From Methanolobus sp. UBA118 (GTDB lineage: Archaea; Halobacteriota; Methanosarcinia; Methanosarcinales; Methanosarcinaceae): a DNA stretch of 5,107 bases. The position numbers were made by a program, and so were the translations under genes. Location of the stretch: assembly GCA_002508635.1 (NCBI GenBank), contig DACO01000105.1, positions 1 through 5,107 of the forward strand, read 5' to 3'. The number at the start of each line of letters is the position of its first letter. Position 1 is the first letter of the stretch. A model generated the notes under the pieces. That model ran no database searches, had not been told where the DNA came from, and worked only from the letters and a program-made list of their open reading frames with translations. Shown in pieces: positions 1 through 5,107 of this stretch.

Positions 1-1142
1 GGTGTAACATTGATCTTCACGGGTGCGGGAGTTGTCTCAGAACTGGTATTCTCGGAAAGGTTTGCTTCCTCTTCAGACGCAGTAGTACCGGACATGCTGA
101 CAGTTGGCTCATCAGATACGAACTTACGCACATATGCATAATCAAAGGCTGCATATCCCATATTCTTCGAAACATCGGAATAAGTGCTTGCAAAGAGATA
201 TGCTTTCATATCTTCAACAGGTACGTAGTTCTCTTCCTCGGTGGATGCCAGATCCATACTGCCCACTCTCTCACCATTCTCAAAGAAAGCAACCCTGCCT
301 AGTTCATCCACCATATACCAGGCAACACCCGTGGTATACCATGTGTCCTCGGCTACGTTCAGAGAAGCGGTATCCTTCGGGAAGTAACGTGCATCACTTT
401 TCTCATTCTCAAGCACCCAGGATACATATGTCTCGTTCTCAAGTTCGGTACGCACAATTACCTGATTCCGATTCTGATTATTGGGATCCACAAATCCCTG
501 CTCTATTATCGGTCCGCGGGTATCAGATCCTGTCGTGACCTTCTTCCTTTTTACAACAAACATCGAGTTCACAGGGAAATCATCATCGGATTTTACCTGC
601 GCAACATCTTCGGGGTGGAATTTCGGAACTATAAGCTGGAGAGTACCTCCTGTCACGTCAACCTCACCCCCGCCGGTATAGTACTGGTCCCATTTGCCGA
701 AATTGATATTGAAATTGCTGAAGTCATCGAAGAGTTCAAAAGTGGAAGGACCTGAACTTACATCGCTTGCATCAGGATTCCCATAATACATTTCTATTCT
801 TGCATTCCCGCTGGCAGCGATATATGGCACTCTTACCCAGACATGTGCAGTTTCATCCTCTGCATCCCATTCCTCAACCCAGTGTTTGAGCTGCGTATCA
901 CCTGAGGTGAAACGGATGTCCTCACCTTCGGATTCAGCCATGGAAAAGTCGAAATTGGAGCTGTTCAGCACAAGAGGCACCTGGTAATTTACAAGGTTCT
1001 GGCCGGAATTCTCCGAAATAGTGATCTCTTCCGAATAGTTCCACTCTCCTCCTCCAGAATATGTTAATGCGGCACCTATCTGCGTAAATGCAAATAAAAA
1101 CAACAAACTAACAAGTGTATATACTACAATTCTTTGTATCAA
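1..1142 (-). CDS. Secreted DUF2341 surface protein, 5' part (runs off left edge)
   Basis: I translated this frame by hand; it stays open for 380 codons to the left edge, so the C-terminus is missing. Residues 1-25 form a signal peptide: IQR, a hydrophobic run (VVYTLVSLLFLFAFT), then a cleavage-like GAA. Residues 34-140 match the DUF2341 domain: WNYSEEITI near 34, a beta-rich stretch, DIRFTSGD near 75, HWVEEWD near 87, and MYYGNPDAS at 118-126 followed by FDDF at 138. DUF2341 is often followed by a LamG/concanavalin-like beta-sandwich, and residues 141-340 fit that (GKWDQYY, GGTLQL, DTWYTTGVAW, FENGERVGS). A Ser/Thr/Glu-rich linker with N-glycosylation sequons (NLS, NTS, NVT) follows from about residue 350. 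It is likely exported through Sec and displayed outside the cell; ligand and function are unknown. TTG at 1142 is preferred over GTG at 1151 because AAGGTGA lies 5 nt upstream of it. Any membrane anchor would lie beyond the window. Confidence 0.85.
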   Translation of the reverse strand, partial: MIQRIVVYTLVSLLFLFAFTQIGAALTYSGGGEWNYSEEITISENSGQNLVNYQVPLVLNSSNFDFSMAESEGEDIRFTSGDTQLKHWVEEWDAEDETAHVWVRVPYIAASGNARIEMYYGNPDASDVSSGPSTFELFDDFSNFNINFGKWDQYYTGGGEVDVTGGTLQLIVPKFHPEDVAQVKSDDDFPVNSMFVVKRKKVTTGSDTRGPIIEQGFVDPNNQNRNQVIVRTELENETYVSWVLENEKSDARYFPKDTASLNVAEDTWYTTGVAWYMVDELGRVAFFENGERVGSMDLASTEEENYVPVEDMKAYLFASTYSDVSKNMGYAAFDYAYVRKFVSDEPTVSMSGTTASEEEANLSENTSSETTPAPVKINVT

Positions 1143-1147
1143 TCCAC

Positions 1148-1154
1148 TCACCTT
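1148..1154 (-). promoter_or_regulatory. Shine-Dalgarno site deciding a TTG start
   Basis: The minus strand reads AAGGTGA, complementary to the UCACC core at the 3' end of archaeal 16S rRNA. It sits 5 nt before TTG at 1142-1140. The in-frame GTG at 1151 lies inside this motif and has only a weak AGGT 9 nt upstream. This favours the rarer TTG start for the surface-protein gene. Confidence 0.6.
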
Positions 1155-1185
1155 CTTATAACCTATAATAAGATGATATTTATTA

Positions 1186-1197
1186 CTATTTAAATAG
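1186..1197 (-). promoter_or_regulatory. Putative TATA box of the surface-protein gene
   Basis: CTATTTAAATAG is a perfect 12-bp AT-rich palindrome centred about 49 nt upstream of the TTG start. An archaeal TATA box normally lies 25-30 nt before the start of transcription, which would put that start near 1165 and leave a leader of roughly 20 nt containing the Shine-Dalgarno site. The surrounding stretch (1161-1215) is generally AT-rich, so other TATA-like positions are possible. No clear BRE was identified. Confidence 0.5.
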
Positions 1198-1240
1198 ATT
1201 ATATGTGCATAAAATGGCACTATACATTATCCTTTTGTAA

Positions 1241-1255
1241 GCAAAAGCTTAAATA
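1241..1255 (+). promoter_or_regulatory. Possible plus-strand BRE/TATA element
   Basis: The plus strand reads GCAAAAG directly followed by CTTAAATA (1248-1255), resembling an archaeal purine-rich BRE plus TATA box. Transcription would begin around 1278-1283 and run rightwards through the 16-bp palindrome and then antisense to the 3' end of nudC. No open reading frame of note follows, so any product would be a non-coding RNA. The element overlaps a small inverted repeat, TAAGC-AAAA-GCTTA (1238-1251). It may be chance in AT-rich DNA. Confidence 0.25.
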
Positions 1256-1284
1256 CCTGGTCAGACTGAGCTAAAAATATGATA

Positions 1285-1300
1285 AACGTTTGCAAACGTT
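1285..1300. repeat. Perfect 16-bp palindrome, candidate operator
   Basis: AACGTTTGCAAACGTT equals its own reverse complement over all 16 bases. It lies in the spacer between the nudC stop (43 bp away) and the surface-protein promoter (about 90 bp upstream of the TATA-like element). Perfect even-length palindromes of this size commonly bind homodimeric helix-turn-helix regulators; that role is inferred here. As RNA it could also form an 8-bp stem only if the centre opened into a loop, which is less favourable. Confidence 0.45.
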
Positions 1301-1332
1301 GAAGGCAGAAAACGCCGCTACCATTCTAATTT

Positions 1333-1340
1333 AAAAAAAA
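1333..1340 (-). terminator. Oligo-T terminator after nudC
   Basis: On the minus strand, eight consecutive T residues begin 2 nt after the nudC TGA stop. Archaeal RNA polymerase terminates at T-runs without needing a hairpin, and there is no strong stem upstream. This marks the probable end of the thioredoxin-like/nudC transcript. Confidence 0.6.
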
Positions 1341-1342
1341 GA

Positions 1343-2215
1343 TCATGTTCGATTTCTGGACATAAAATATTCCACAAGTTCTCCGGAAATACTGTTACTT
1401 CCCGGAACATGTGGAACCTCGTCACTTCTGAACCATCCGGCATCCTCTATCTCTCCGTCAATAAAACGGATCTCCCCATCCCTGTATTTTGCCGTGAACC
1501 CGATCATTAAGGAATCAGGATATGGCCAGGGCTGGCTGCCAAAATATGAGATATCTGTAATACAGAGACCAACCTCTTCCATAACTTCCCTGACAACAGC
1601 CTCTTCAATGGACTCACCGGGTTCCACAAAACCAGCTATCAGACCATAACGACCTGGCGGGAAGTGAGGTGATCTTGCCATGAGGATCCTGCCATCCTTC
1701 TCGATCATAACAATGATAGCCGGGGAGATTTTCGGGAAGAGAAGCAGACCGCAATCAGGACATTGTTTGGCTCTCTCATCTTCTTTTCTGAAGGTAGAGG
1801 AACCACAGCGCCCGCAGTAAAGGGTGTTTAAATCCCATTCAAGCAGATGTACAGCCCTCCCTGCCACAGCCGCCATAGGTTCTCCGATAATTCCGGGCAG
1901 TTTCCTGAGATTCTCAAATATGAGTCCGCCATTCTCTGCAGAATCGTCTGCAATTTTTGCTGCAAAGCATGAAGAATTCCGGAACTCACCAAGGTACTGT
2001 TCTCTTTGCAGATCGACACCAAGGGACGAAAGATGATCTGCTGACGGCAAAAAAATACTGTCGTCATCGGATATGAGTAATATTTCCCGATCCTTGAATA
2101 CGAAGTAATGATCAGAATTTTTTCCCTGTTTTTGCGGAGGTGTTAACAGGGGTAAAAAATCAAGTTCGGAAAGAATGCATTCACGGATCATACAAGAAAT
2201 AATACAGAATGACAC
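1343..2215 (-). CDS. nudC: NudC-type NADH/NAD pyrophosphatase (Nudix hydrolase)
   Basis: This enzyme cleaves the pyrophosphate of NADH or NAD+ to NMN(H) and AMP in the cytosol. Numbered from the GTG start, the 290-residue protein has a divergent N-terminal domain (about 1-125), a zinc ribbon with C134-x2-C137 and C152-x2-C155, and a Nudix domain from about 163. The Nudix box is complete: G195, E201, then REVMEEVGL at 209-217, giving the metal-binding glutamates. SQPWPYPDS at 227-235 is the signature that separates NudC enzymes from other Nudix hydrolases. Bacterial NudC also removes NAD caps from RNA, so the same role is possible here but not shown. The start is uncertain: neither GTG at 2215 nor ATG at 2191 (282 residues) has a clear Shine-Dalgarno site. 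The gene lies 60 nt behind the thioredoxin-like gene, with no obvious promoter between, so cotranscription is likely. It is somewhat longer than E. coli NudC (about 257 residues), mainly at the N-terminus. Confidence 0.92.
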   Translation of the reverse strand: MSFCIISCMIRECILSELDFLPLLTPPQKQGKNSDHYFVFKDREILLISDDDSIFLPSADHLSSLGVDLQREQYLGEFRNSSCFAAKIADDSAENGGLIFENLRKLPGIIGEPMAAVAGRAVHLLEWDLNTLYCGRCGSSTFRKEDERAKQCPDCGLLLFPKISPAIIVMIEKDGRILMARSPHFPPGRYGLIAGFVEPGESIEEAVVREVMEEVGLCITDISYFGSQPWPYPDSLMIGFTAKYRDGEIRFIDGEIEDAGWFRSDEVPHVPGSNSISGELVEYFMSRNRT

Positions 2216-2221
2216 TTATTT

Positions 2222-2259
2222 GTCTGCCGGTAGCAGGAATCAAAATATCAAGGGCAGAC
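2222..2259 (-). repeat. Inverted repeat in the trx-nudC spacer
   Basis: GTCTGCC (2222-2228) and GGCAGAC (2253-2259) are perfectly complementary 7-bp arms separated by 24 nt. In the minus-strand transcript the second arm ends 6 nt before the GTG start of nudC. No T-run follows, so this does not look like a classical terminator. It could be an mRNA structure affecting nudC translation or transcript processing, or a protein-binding site. The long loop makes the hairpin only moderately stable. Confidence 0.4.
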
Positions 2260-2275
2260 TGGATCTTATCCCGTC

Positions 2276-2683
2276 TTACTCGTAGGGAGAAACCTCATCG
2301 GGCATTGGAGTTGTGTGTAGTACACATTCGTTACCGTGCCTTACCAGGTCCTCAATGGATTTTCTAAGTATAGAGGGATATACCATACCCACTTCTTCCT
2401 TTATCGGCTTTCCACGACAGAAGAACTTGAATGTAGGAGTCGCCCTGATACCGTATCGCCTTGCAGTTCTTGCACTAAGCAGGCCGTTCATCCTTATGAA
2501 TGTACATGAATCCCGGAATTCAGTTGCATATTGCCTGAAATAAGGTTCTATATCCTTACAATGGGCACATGTCGGAAGATAGAACATAACAACCATTGGT
2601 TTTTCCTGATTCTCAATGAGTTCTTCCCAGTTCTCGTCAGTTGCTTCGATAACATCCGATTCGTTAAAATCATCTTCATTCAT
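2276..2683 (-). CDS. Thioredoxin-fold protein with CAHC active site
   Basis: This 135-residue protein has a single thioredoxin domain and no signal peptide or membrane segment, so it is probably a cytosolic thiol-disulfide oxidoreductase. After an acidic N-terminus comes beta strand PMVVMFYL (29-36), the redox motif C39-A-H-C42, a helix (KDIEPYFRQYA), and the cis-proline loop ATPTFKFF with P83. The usual WCGPC becomes TCAHC: the tryptophan is replaced by threonine, and GP by AH. A histidine before the second cysteine is reminiscent of DsbA-like motifs and usually raises redox potential, which would make it more oxidising than classical thioredoxin; this is inference. Extra cysteines occur at 60, 89 and 120. 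ATG at 2683 is supported by GGGAG with 8 nt spacing and an upstream TATA-like element. It is first in a probable two-gene unit with nudC. Its substrate and reductase are unknown. Confidence 0.85.
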   Translation of the reverse strand: MNEDDFNESDVIEATDENWEELIENQEKPMVVMFYLPTCAHCKDIEPYFRQYATEFRDSCTFIRMNGLLSARTARRYGIRATPTFKFFCRGKPIKEEVGMVYPSILRKSIEDLVRHGNECVLHTTPMPDEVSPYE

Positions 2684-2717
2684 TTTTACCGCTCCCGAAT
2701 AAGCTTTGATTTTTCAA

Positions 2718-2727
2718 CTATAAATAG
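2718..2727 (-). promoter_or_regulatory. Putative TATA box of the trx-like/nudC unit
   Basis: The minus strand reads CTATTTATAG, centred about 39 nt upstream of the ATG at 2683. This spacing predicts a transcription start near 2695-2698 and a very short leader that just includes the GGGAG ribosome-binding site at 2692-2696. It lies immediately downstream of the vor terminator, consistent with an independent transcription unit. Confidence 0.55.
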
Positions 2728-2733
2728 TTCTGC

Positions 2734-2772
2734 AAAAAAAAGAAAAATTACTCAGGCTTTTTTAAAGCCTGA
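2734..2772 (-). terminator. Hairpin plus T-tract terminator of the vor operon
   Basis: TCAGGCTTT (2752-2760) and AAAGCCTGA (2764-2772) form a perfect 9-bp stem with a 3-nt loop. Read on the minus strand, the stem begins 6 nt after the vorA stop and is followed by GTAA, then T5-C-T8 down to 2734. Stem and T-tract together make a strong intrinsic-type terminator, and the T-tracts alone would suffice for archaeal polymerase. Confidence 0.8.
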
Positions 2773-2778
2773 ATTAGC

Positions 2779-4200
2779 TCAGACATTTTCCTTTGCCCAT
2801 GCAACTGCTGCATCCAGCACATCATGGTTCAAGGAAACAAGCTTTGGCTTTTTGGAGAATGTCTCAGCAATCGCGGATCTGAAATCATCCTCTGAAAGGC
2901 CAGTAACACCAAGAGCCAGCATGACACCAAGCATTACTGTGTTTGCAGCTTTACCAGAGCCTGCTTCTTCTGCTATTTTGATTGCAGGTACGGCTATTCC
3001 CCTGACACCTTCGGGAATTTCACACTCACCGATGGTCGAATCGTACAGAATAACTCCGCCTTCTTTCACATCACCTGCAAACTTCTCGAGAGATGGCTGG
3101 TTCATGGCTACAAGAATATCAGGTGTATAAACTACAGGTGAGCCTATGGAGTCGCCTGATATTACCACAGAACAGTTTGAGGTACCTCCCCTCTGCTCGG
3201 GTCCGTAGGAAGGATACCATGAGACAAATCGCCTTGCATTACATCCTGCATGTGCAATGGTAAGTCCCATACTCAGTACTCCCTGACCACCAAAACCTGC
3301 AGCCTTCACCTGCACCAGAGGGAAATCAGGATCATGAACTGCGTCAGGTGATGATTCTGTTTCAAGGTTGAACAGTTTGTCAACTGAATCCTTTGAGAAA
3401 TCACTCACACCTCTTATCAGTGGTTCTGCCTCTGCCGAGAGGTCCCTGAAATTACCAAGAGGGAATTCCTTTTCCATTTCCTCGTTTACAAAACGTGTAC
3501 TCTGCTCCGCATCCTGCCTCAGGTTTGTAGGACAGGTTGACAGTATTTCCACAAAGGCATAACCTTTGCCGTCACGCTGTATCTCAAGGGCTTTTTTGAT
3601 AGCTTTCCTGGCTTTTCTTATGTGTGATATATCAGATATCGAGACCCTTTCAATAAAAACGGGAGCTTTCAGGTTGTCGAGTATCTCGCACATGTGAAGC
3701 GGATATCCTGCAAACCTTGGATCTCTTCCGTCAGGACAGGTAACTGTCTTCTCACCGATCAGTGTGGTCGGTGCCATCTGACCACCTGTCATACCGTATA
3801 CTGTGTTATTCACAAAGAAAACCGCTATCTTTTCACCACGGTTTGCAGCCTGCATGGTCTCATTTAGTCCAATGGATGCAAGATCACCGTCTCCCTGGTA
3901 GGCAATCACCACCGCATCATCTTCTGCTCTGGATGCGCCGGTTCCAACAGCAGGTGCCCTTCCATGAGCAACCTGGAGATTGCCACAGTCAAAGTAATAA
4001 TAAGCAAAGACAGCACAACCAACAGGACTTATCATTATGGAGCGGTCCTGTATCTCAAGGTCTGACATTGCCTCGCCGATGAGCTTGTGGATAATACCGT
4101 GTCCGCAGCCGGGGCAGTAGTGAGTTGCAGTCGATGCCGCACCGCCCTTACGCGGAAATTCGGGATACAGACCTGCGCTCTTAATTACTTTCTCAGCCAT
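2779..4200 (-). CDS. vorA: 2-oxoisovalerate:ferredoxin oxidoreductase, fused beta-gamma subunit
   Basis: With VorB this subunit decarboxylates branched-chain 2-oxoacids to acyl-CoA, reducing ferredoxin. The 473-residue protein has an N-terminal beta domain that binds thiamine diphosphate: CPGCGHG at 29-35, the diphosphate/Mg motif GDGDLASIGLNE starting at 103, VNNTVYGMTGGQ around 130-141 and STCPTNLR near 221. After a linker rich in acidic residues (about 245-292) comes a gamma domain starting with GFGGQG at 302 and carrying WYPSYGPEQRGG, typical of the gamma family. From memory, methanogen VorA is normally such a fusion of about this length (roughly 475-480 residues), so this is not an odd join. 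The chain is a single open frame. The start is ATG at 4200: GGAGG (4212-4208) lies 7 nt ahead of it. A GTG at 4206 would overlap the vorB stop but sits against the Shine-Dalgarno. Only 2 nt separate the vorB stop from this start. Related POR, KOR and IOR enzymes are less likely given the VorB partner. Confidence 0.85.
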   Translation of the reverse strand: MAEKVIKSAGLYPEFPRKGGAASTATHYCPGCGHGIIHKLIGEAMSDLEIQDRSIMISPVGCAVFAYYYFDCGNLQVAHGRAPAVGTGASRAEDDAVVIAYQGDGDLASIGLNETMQAANRGEKIAVFFVNNTVYGMTGGQMAPTTLIGEKTVTCPDGRDPRFAGYPLHMCEILDNLKAPVFIERVSISDISHIRKARKAIKKALEIQRDGKGYAFVEILSTCPTNLRQDAEQSTRFVNEEMEKEFPLGNFRDLSAEAEPLIRGVSDFSKDSVDKLFNLETESSPDAVHDPDFPLVQVKAAGFGGQGVLSMGLTIAHAGCNARRFVSWYPSYGPEQRGGTSNCSVVISGDSIGSPVVYTPDILVAMNQPSLEKFAGDVKEGGVILYDSTIGECEIPEGVRGIAVPAIKIAEEAGSGKAANTVMLGVMLALGVTGLSEDDFRSAIAETFSKKPKLVSLNHDVLDAAVAWAKENV

Positions 4201-4202
4201 GA

Positions 4203-5107
4203 TCACTCCTCCCTTGAAGCAATGTCACGTATCTTTTCCATAACCTGGTCCATTGTTATGAGATTTCCGCCCATGCGGTTTACAAGTTCAACTTCCCTGT
4301 CACAACCCACAGCAAGCTGAATATCCTCCTGCATCTGTCCGTTGCTCATTTCCACGGACACAAAGCTACAATCCCTTGAATCGGCAATGTCCCTGAGTTC
4401 CTTTTCCGGGAACGGGAAGAGGGTCCTTGGCCTGAAAAGACCCACTTTAAGACCTTCTTTCCTTGCCTGATCTACAGCAGACCTGCATATACGGCTGCTG
4501 ATCCCATAGGAGACAAGGATGATCGAGGCATCTTCTGTCATGTAATCCTCATAATCAACTTCCTTTTCCTGAATAGCAGCATACTTTTCCTGTATCTTAT
4601 AGTTGAAATCCTCGAGCAGGTTGAAGTCAAGGAAGATGGATGTAACGAGATTCTCTCTTGTTTCAGCGGTACCGTTTACAGCCCATGACGTGTCTATCTC
4701 AGGATGTACTGACTCTTCAGGGAACTGAATGGATTCCACCATCTGTCCAAGCACACCGTCCGCAAGTACAAAAACAGGGTTCCTGTACTTGAAGGCAAGG
4801 TCAAAGCCCTTGATAACCATATCGCACATCTCCTGAACGGAGTTTGGAGCAAGCACGATGTTCCTGTAATTACCGTGACCTCCGCCTTTGACGACCTGGC
4901 TGTAATCTCCCTGCTCGGGTCCGATATTACCGAGTCCGGGACCGGCACGCATAATATCCACTATTACACATGGAAGTTCCGAGCCTGCGAGATAGGAGAT
5001 ACCTTCCTGTTTCAGACTGATACCCGGACCCGAGGATGCTGTCATTACCCTGTGTCCGGCTGATGCTGCACCGTATACCATATTGATGGCAGCTTCTTCT
5101 GATTCGG
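4203..5107 (-). CDS. vorB: 2-oxoisovalerate:ferredoxin oxidoreductase, alpha subunit (5' end missing)
   Basis: This is the alpha subunit carrying the pyrimidine-side half of the thiamine diphosphate site. The frame is open to the right edge and gives 300 residues beginning ESEEAAINMVYGAASAG, which is family sequence, so the ATG at 5081 is internal. Methanogen VorB is about 350 residues from memory, so roughly 50 N-terminal residues are missing. Counting from the first visible residue, TASSGPGISLKQEG (22-35), MRAGPGLGNIGPEQGDY (52-68) and KGGGHGNY (73-80) are characteristic of VorB rather than PorA or KorA. A variable insert with charged, Tyr-rich sequence lies around 165-192. The C-terminal transketolase-like domain follows, with SIILVSYGISSRICRSAV (194-211) and LFRPRTLFPFPEKEL (223-237). 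It ends in TGA 2 nt before vorA and is clearly cotranscribed with it. The small ferredoxin-type subunit vorC would be expected just upstream, outside the window. Confidence 0.87.
   Translation of the reverse strand, partial: ESEEAAINMVYGAASAGHRVMTASSGPGISLKQEGISYLAGSELPCVIVDIMRAGPGLGNIGPEQGDYSQVVKGGGHGNYRNIVLAPNSVQEMCDMVIKGFDLAFKYRNPVFVLADGVLGQMVESIQFPEESVHPEIDTSWAVNGTAETRENLVTSIFLDFNLLEDFNYKIQEKYAAIQEKEVDYEDYMTEDASIILVSYGISSRICRSAVDQARKEGLKVGLFRPRTLFPFPEKELRDIADSRDCSFVSVEMSNGQMQEDIQLAVGCDREVELVNRMGGNLITMDQVMEKIRDIASREE
4208..4212 (-). promoter_or_regulatory. Shine-Dalgarno site of vorA inside the vorB 3' end
   Basis: The minus strand reads GGGAGGAGTGATCATG, a near-full match to the anti-Shine-Dalgarno complement, embedded in the last vorB codons (Arg-Glu-Glu-stop). 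GGAGG is 7 nt from ATG at 4200 but only 1 nt from GTG at 4206, which decides the start in favour of the ATG and implies translational coupling. Confidence 0.75.

Noticed and set aside
104..681. Plus-strand open frames of 144 and 66 residues
   Set aside because: They lie wholly antisense to the DUF2341 gene, whose minus-strand frame has a signal peptide and recognisable domains. The plus-strand translations are rich in His, Ser, Pro and Gln with no domain pattern, and no ribosome-binding site was evident.
1262..1285. C/D-box-like guide RNA motifs (CTGA at 1266-1269, ATGATA at 1279-1284)
   Set aside because: The D-like box precedes the C-like box, the C match is imperfect, and there is no outer C and D pair or terminal stem. 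The motifs are short enough to arise by chance.
1143..1342. tRNA, CRISPR repeats or insertion-sequence ends in the intergenic region
   Set aside because: No cloverleaf, no spaced direct repeats and no terminal inverted repeats with target duplications were seen; only the palindrome and promoter-like elements stand out.
1828..2067. Alternative minus-strand frame of 79 residues inside nudC
   Set aside because: It overlaps nudC in another reading frame, while the nudC frame is intact through the zinc ribbon and Nudix motifs, so there is no sign of a frameshift or nested gene.
2531..3130. Plus-strand open frame of 199 residues spanning the trx-like start, the vor terminator and the vorA 3' end
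   Set aside because: It crosses two genes, a terminator and a promoter on the other strand, and its protein resembles no family. It is a shadow frame.
2779..4200. Beta-gamma fusion as an assembly error or lost stop codon
   Set aside because: The two domains are joined by a plausible linker in one open frame, and this fusion with similar length is known for methanogen VorA.
3762..4320. Plus-strand open frames opposite vorA and vorB
   Set aside because: Both are antisense to strongly conserved oxidoreductase sequence; the translations look like random complements.

Overview
The window looks like a chromosomal segment of a methanogenic archaeon, most likely Methanosarcinales. The reasons are a ferredoxin-dependent 2-oxoisovalerate oxidoreductase with the VorB / fused VorA architecture known from methanogens, a large secreted DUF2341 surface protein, AT-rich TATA-type promoters about 40-50 nt ahead of starts, Shine-Dalgarno motifs of the GGAGG/GGTGA type, and oligo-T terminators. 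The lineage is an inference from gene content and cannot be fixed to a genus without a search. All recognised genes lie on the minus strand, so the transcription order runs from right to left.

Right part (5107 to 2779): the distal part of a vor operon. vorB (alpha subunit, truncated by the right edge) is followed after 2 nt by vorA (beta and gamma subunits fused in one chain). The cluster ends at a strong hairpin plus T-tract terminator at 2734-2772. Together the subunits oxidatively decarboxylate branched-chain 2-oxoacids to acyl-CoA, or run in reverse for amino acid synthesis, using ferredoxin as electron carrier. The small ferredoxin-like subunit (vorC) is not in the window and is expected just beyond the right edge.

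Middle (2727 to 1333): an independent unit with its own TATA-like promoter. It encodes a small cytosolic thioredoxin-fold protein with an unusual CAHC active site and then, after a 60-nt spacer containing a perfect 7-bp inverted repeat, a NudC-type NADH/NAD pyrophosphatase with zinc ribbon, Nudix box and SQPWP signature. The unit ends in an eight-T tract directly after the nudC stop.

Left part (1342 to 1): a 200-nt intergenic region with a perfect 16-bp palindrome, a plus-strand TATA-like element and a minus-strand promoter. It is followed by the 5' part of a secreted surface protein (signal peptide, DUF2341 domain, LamG-like region, Ser/Thr/Glu-rich linker) that runs off the left edge and has a probable TTG start.

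The window is mostly ordinary metabolism and surface-protein coding. The points most worth a second look are the intergenic palindrome and plus-strand promoter-like element, the trx-nudC pairing with its spacer hairpin, the variant thioredoxin active site, and the surface protein.
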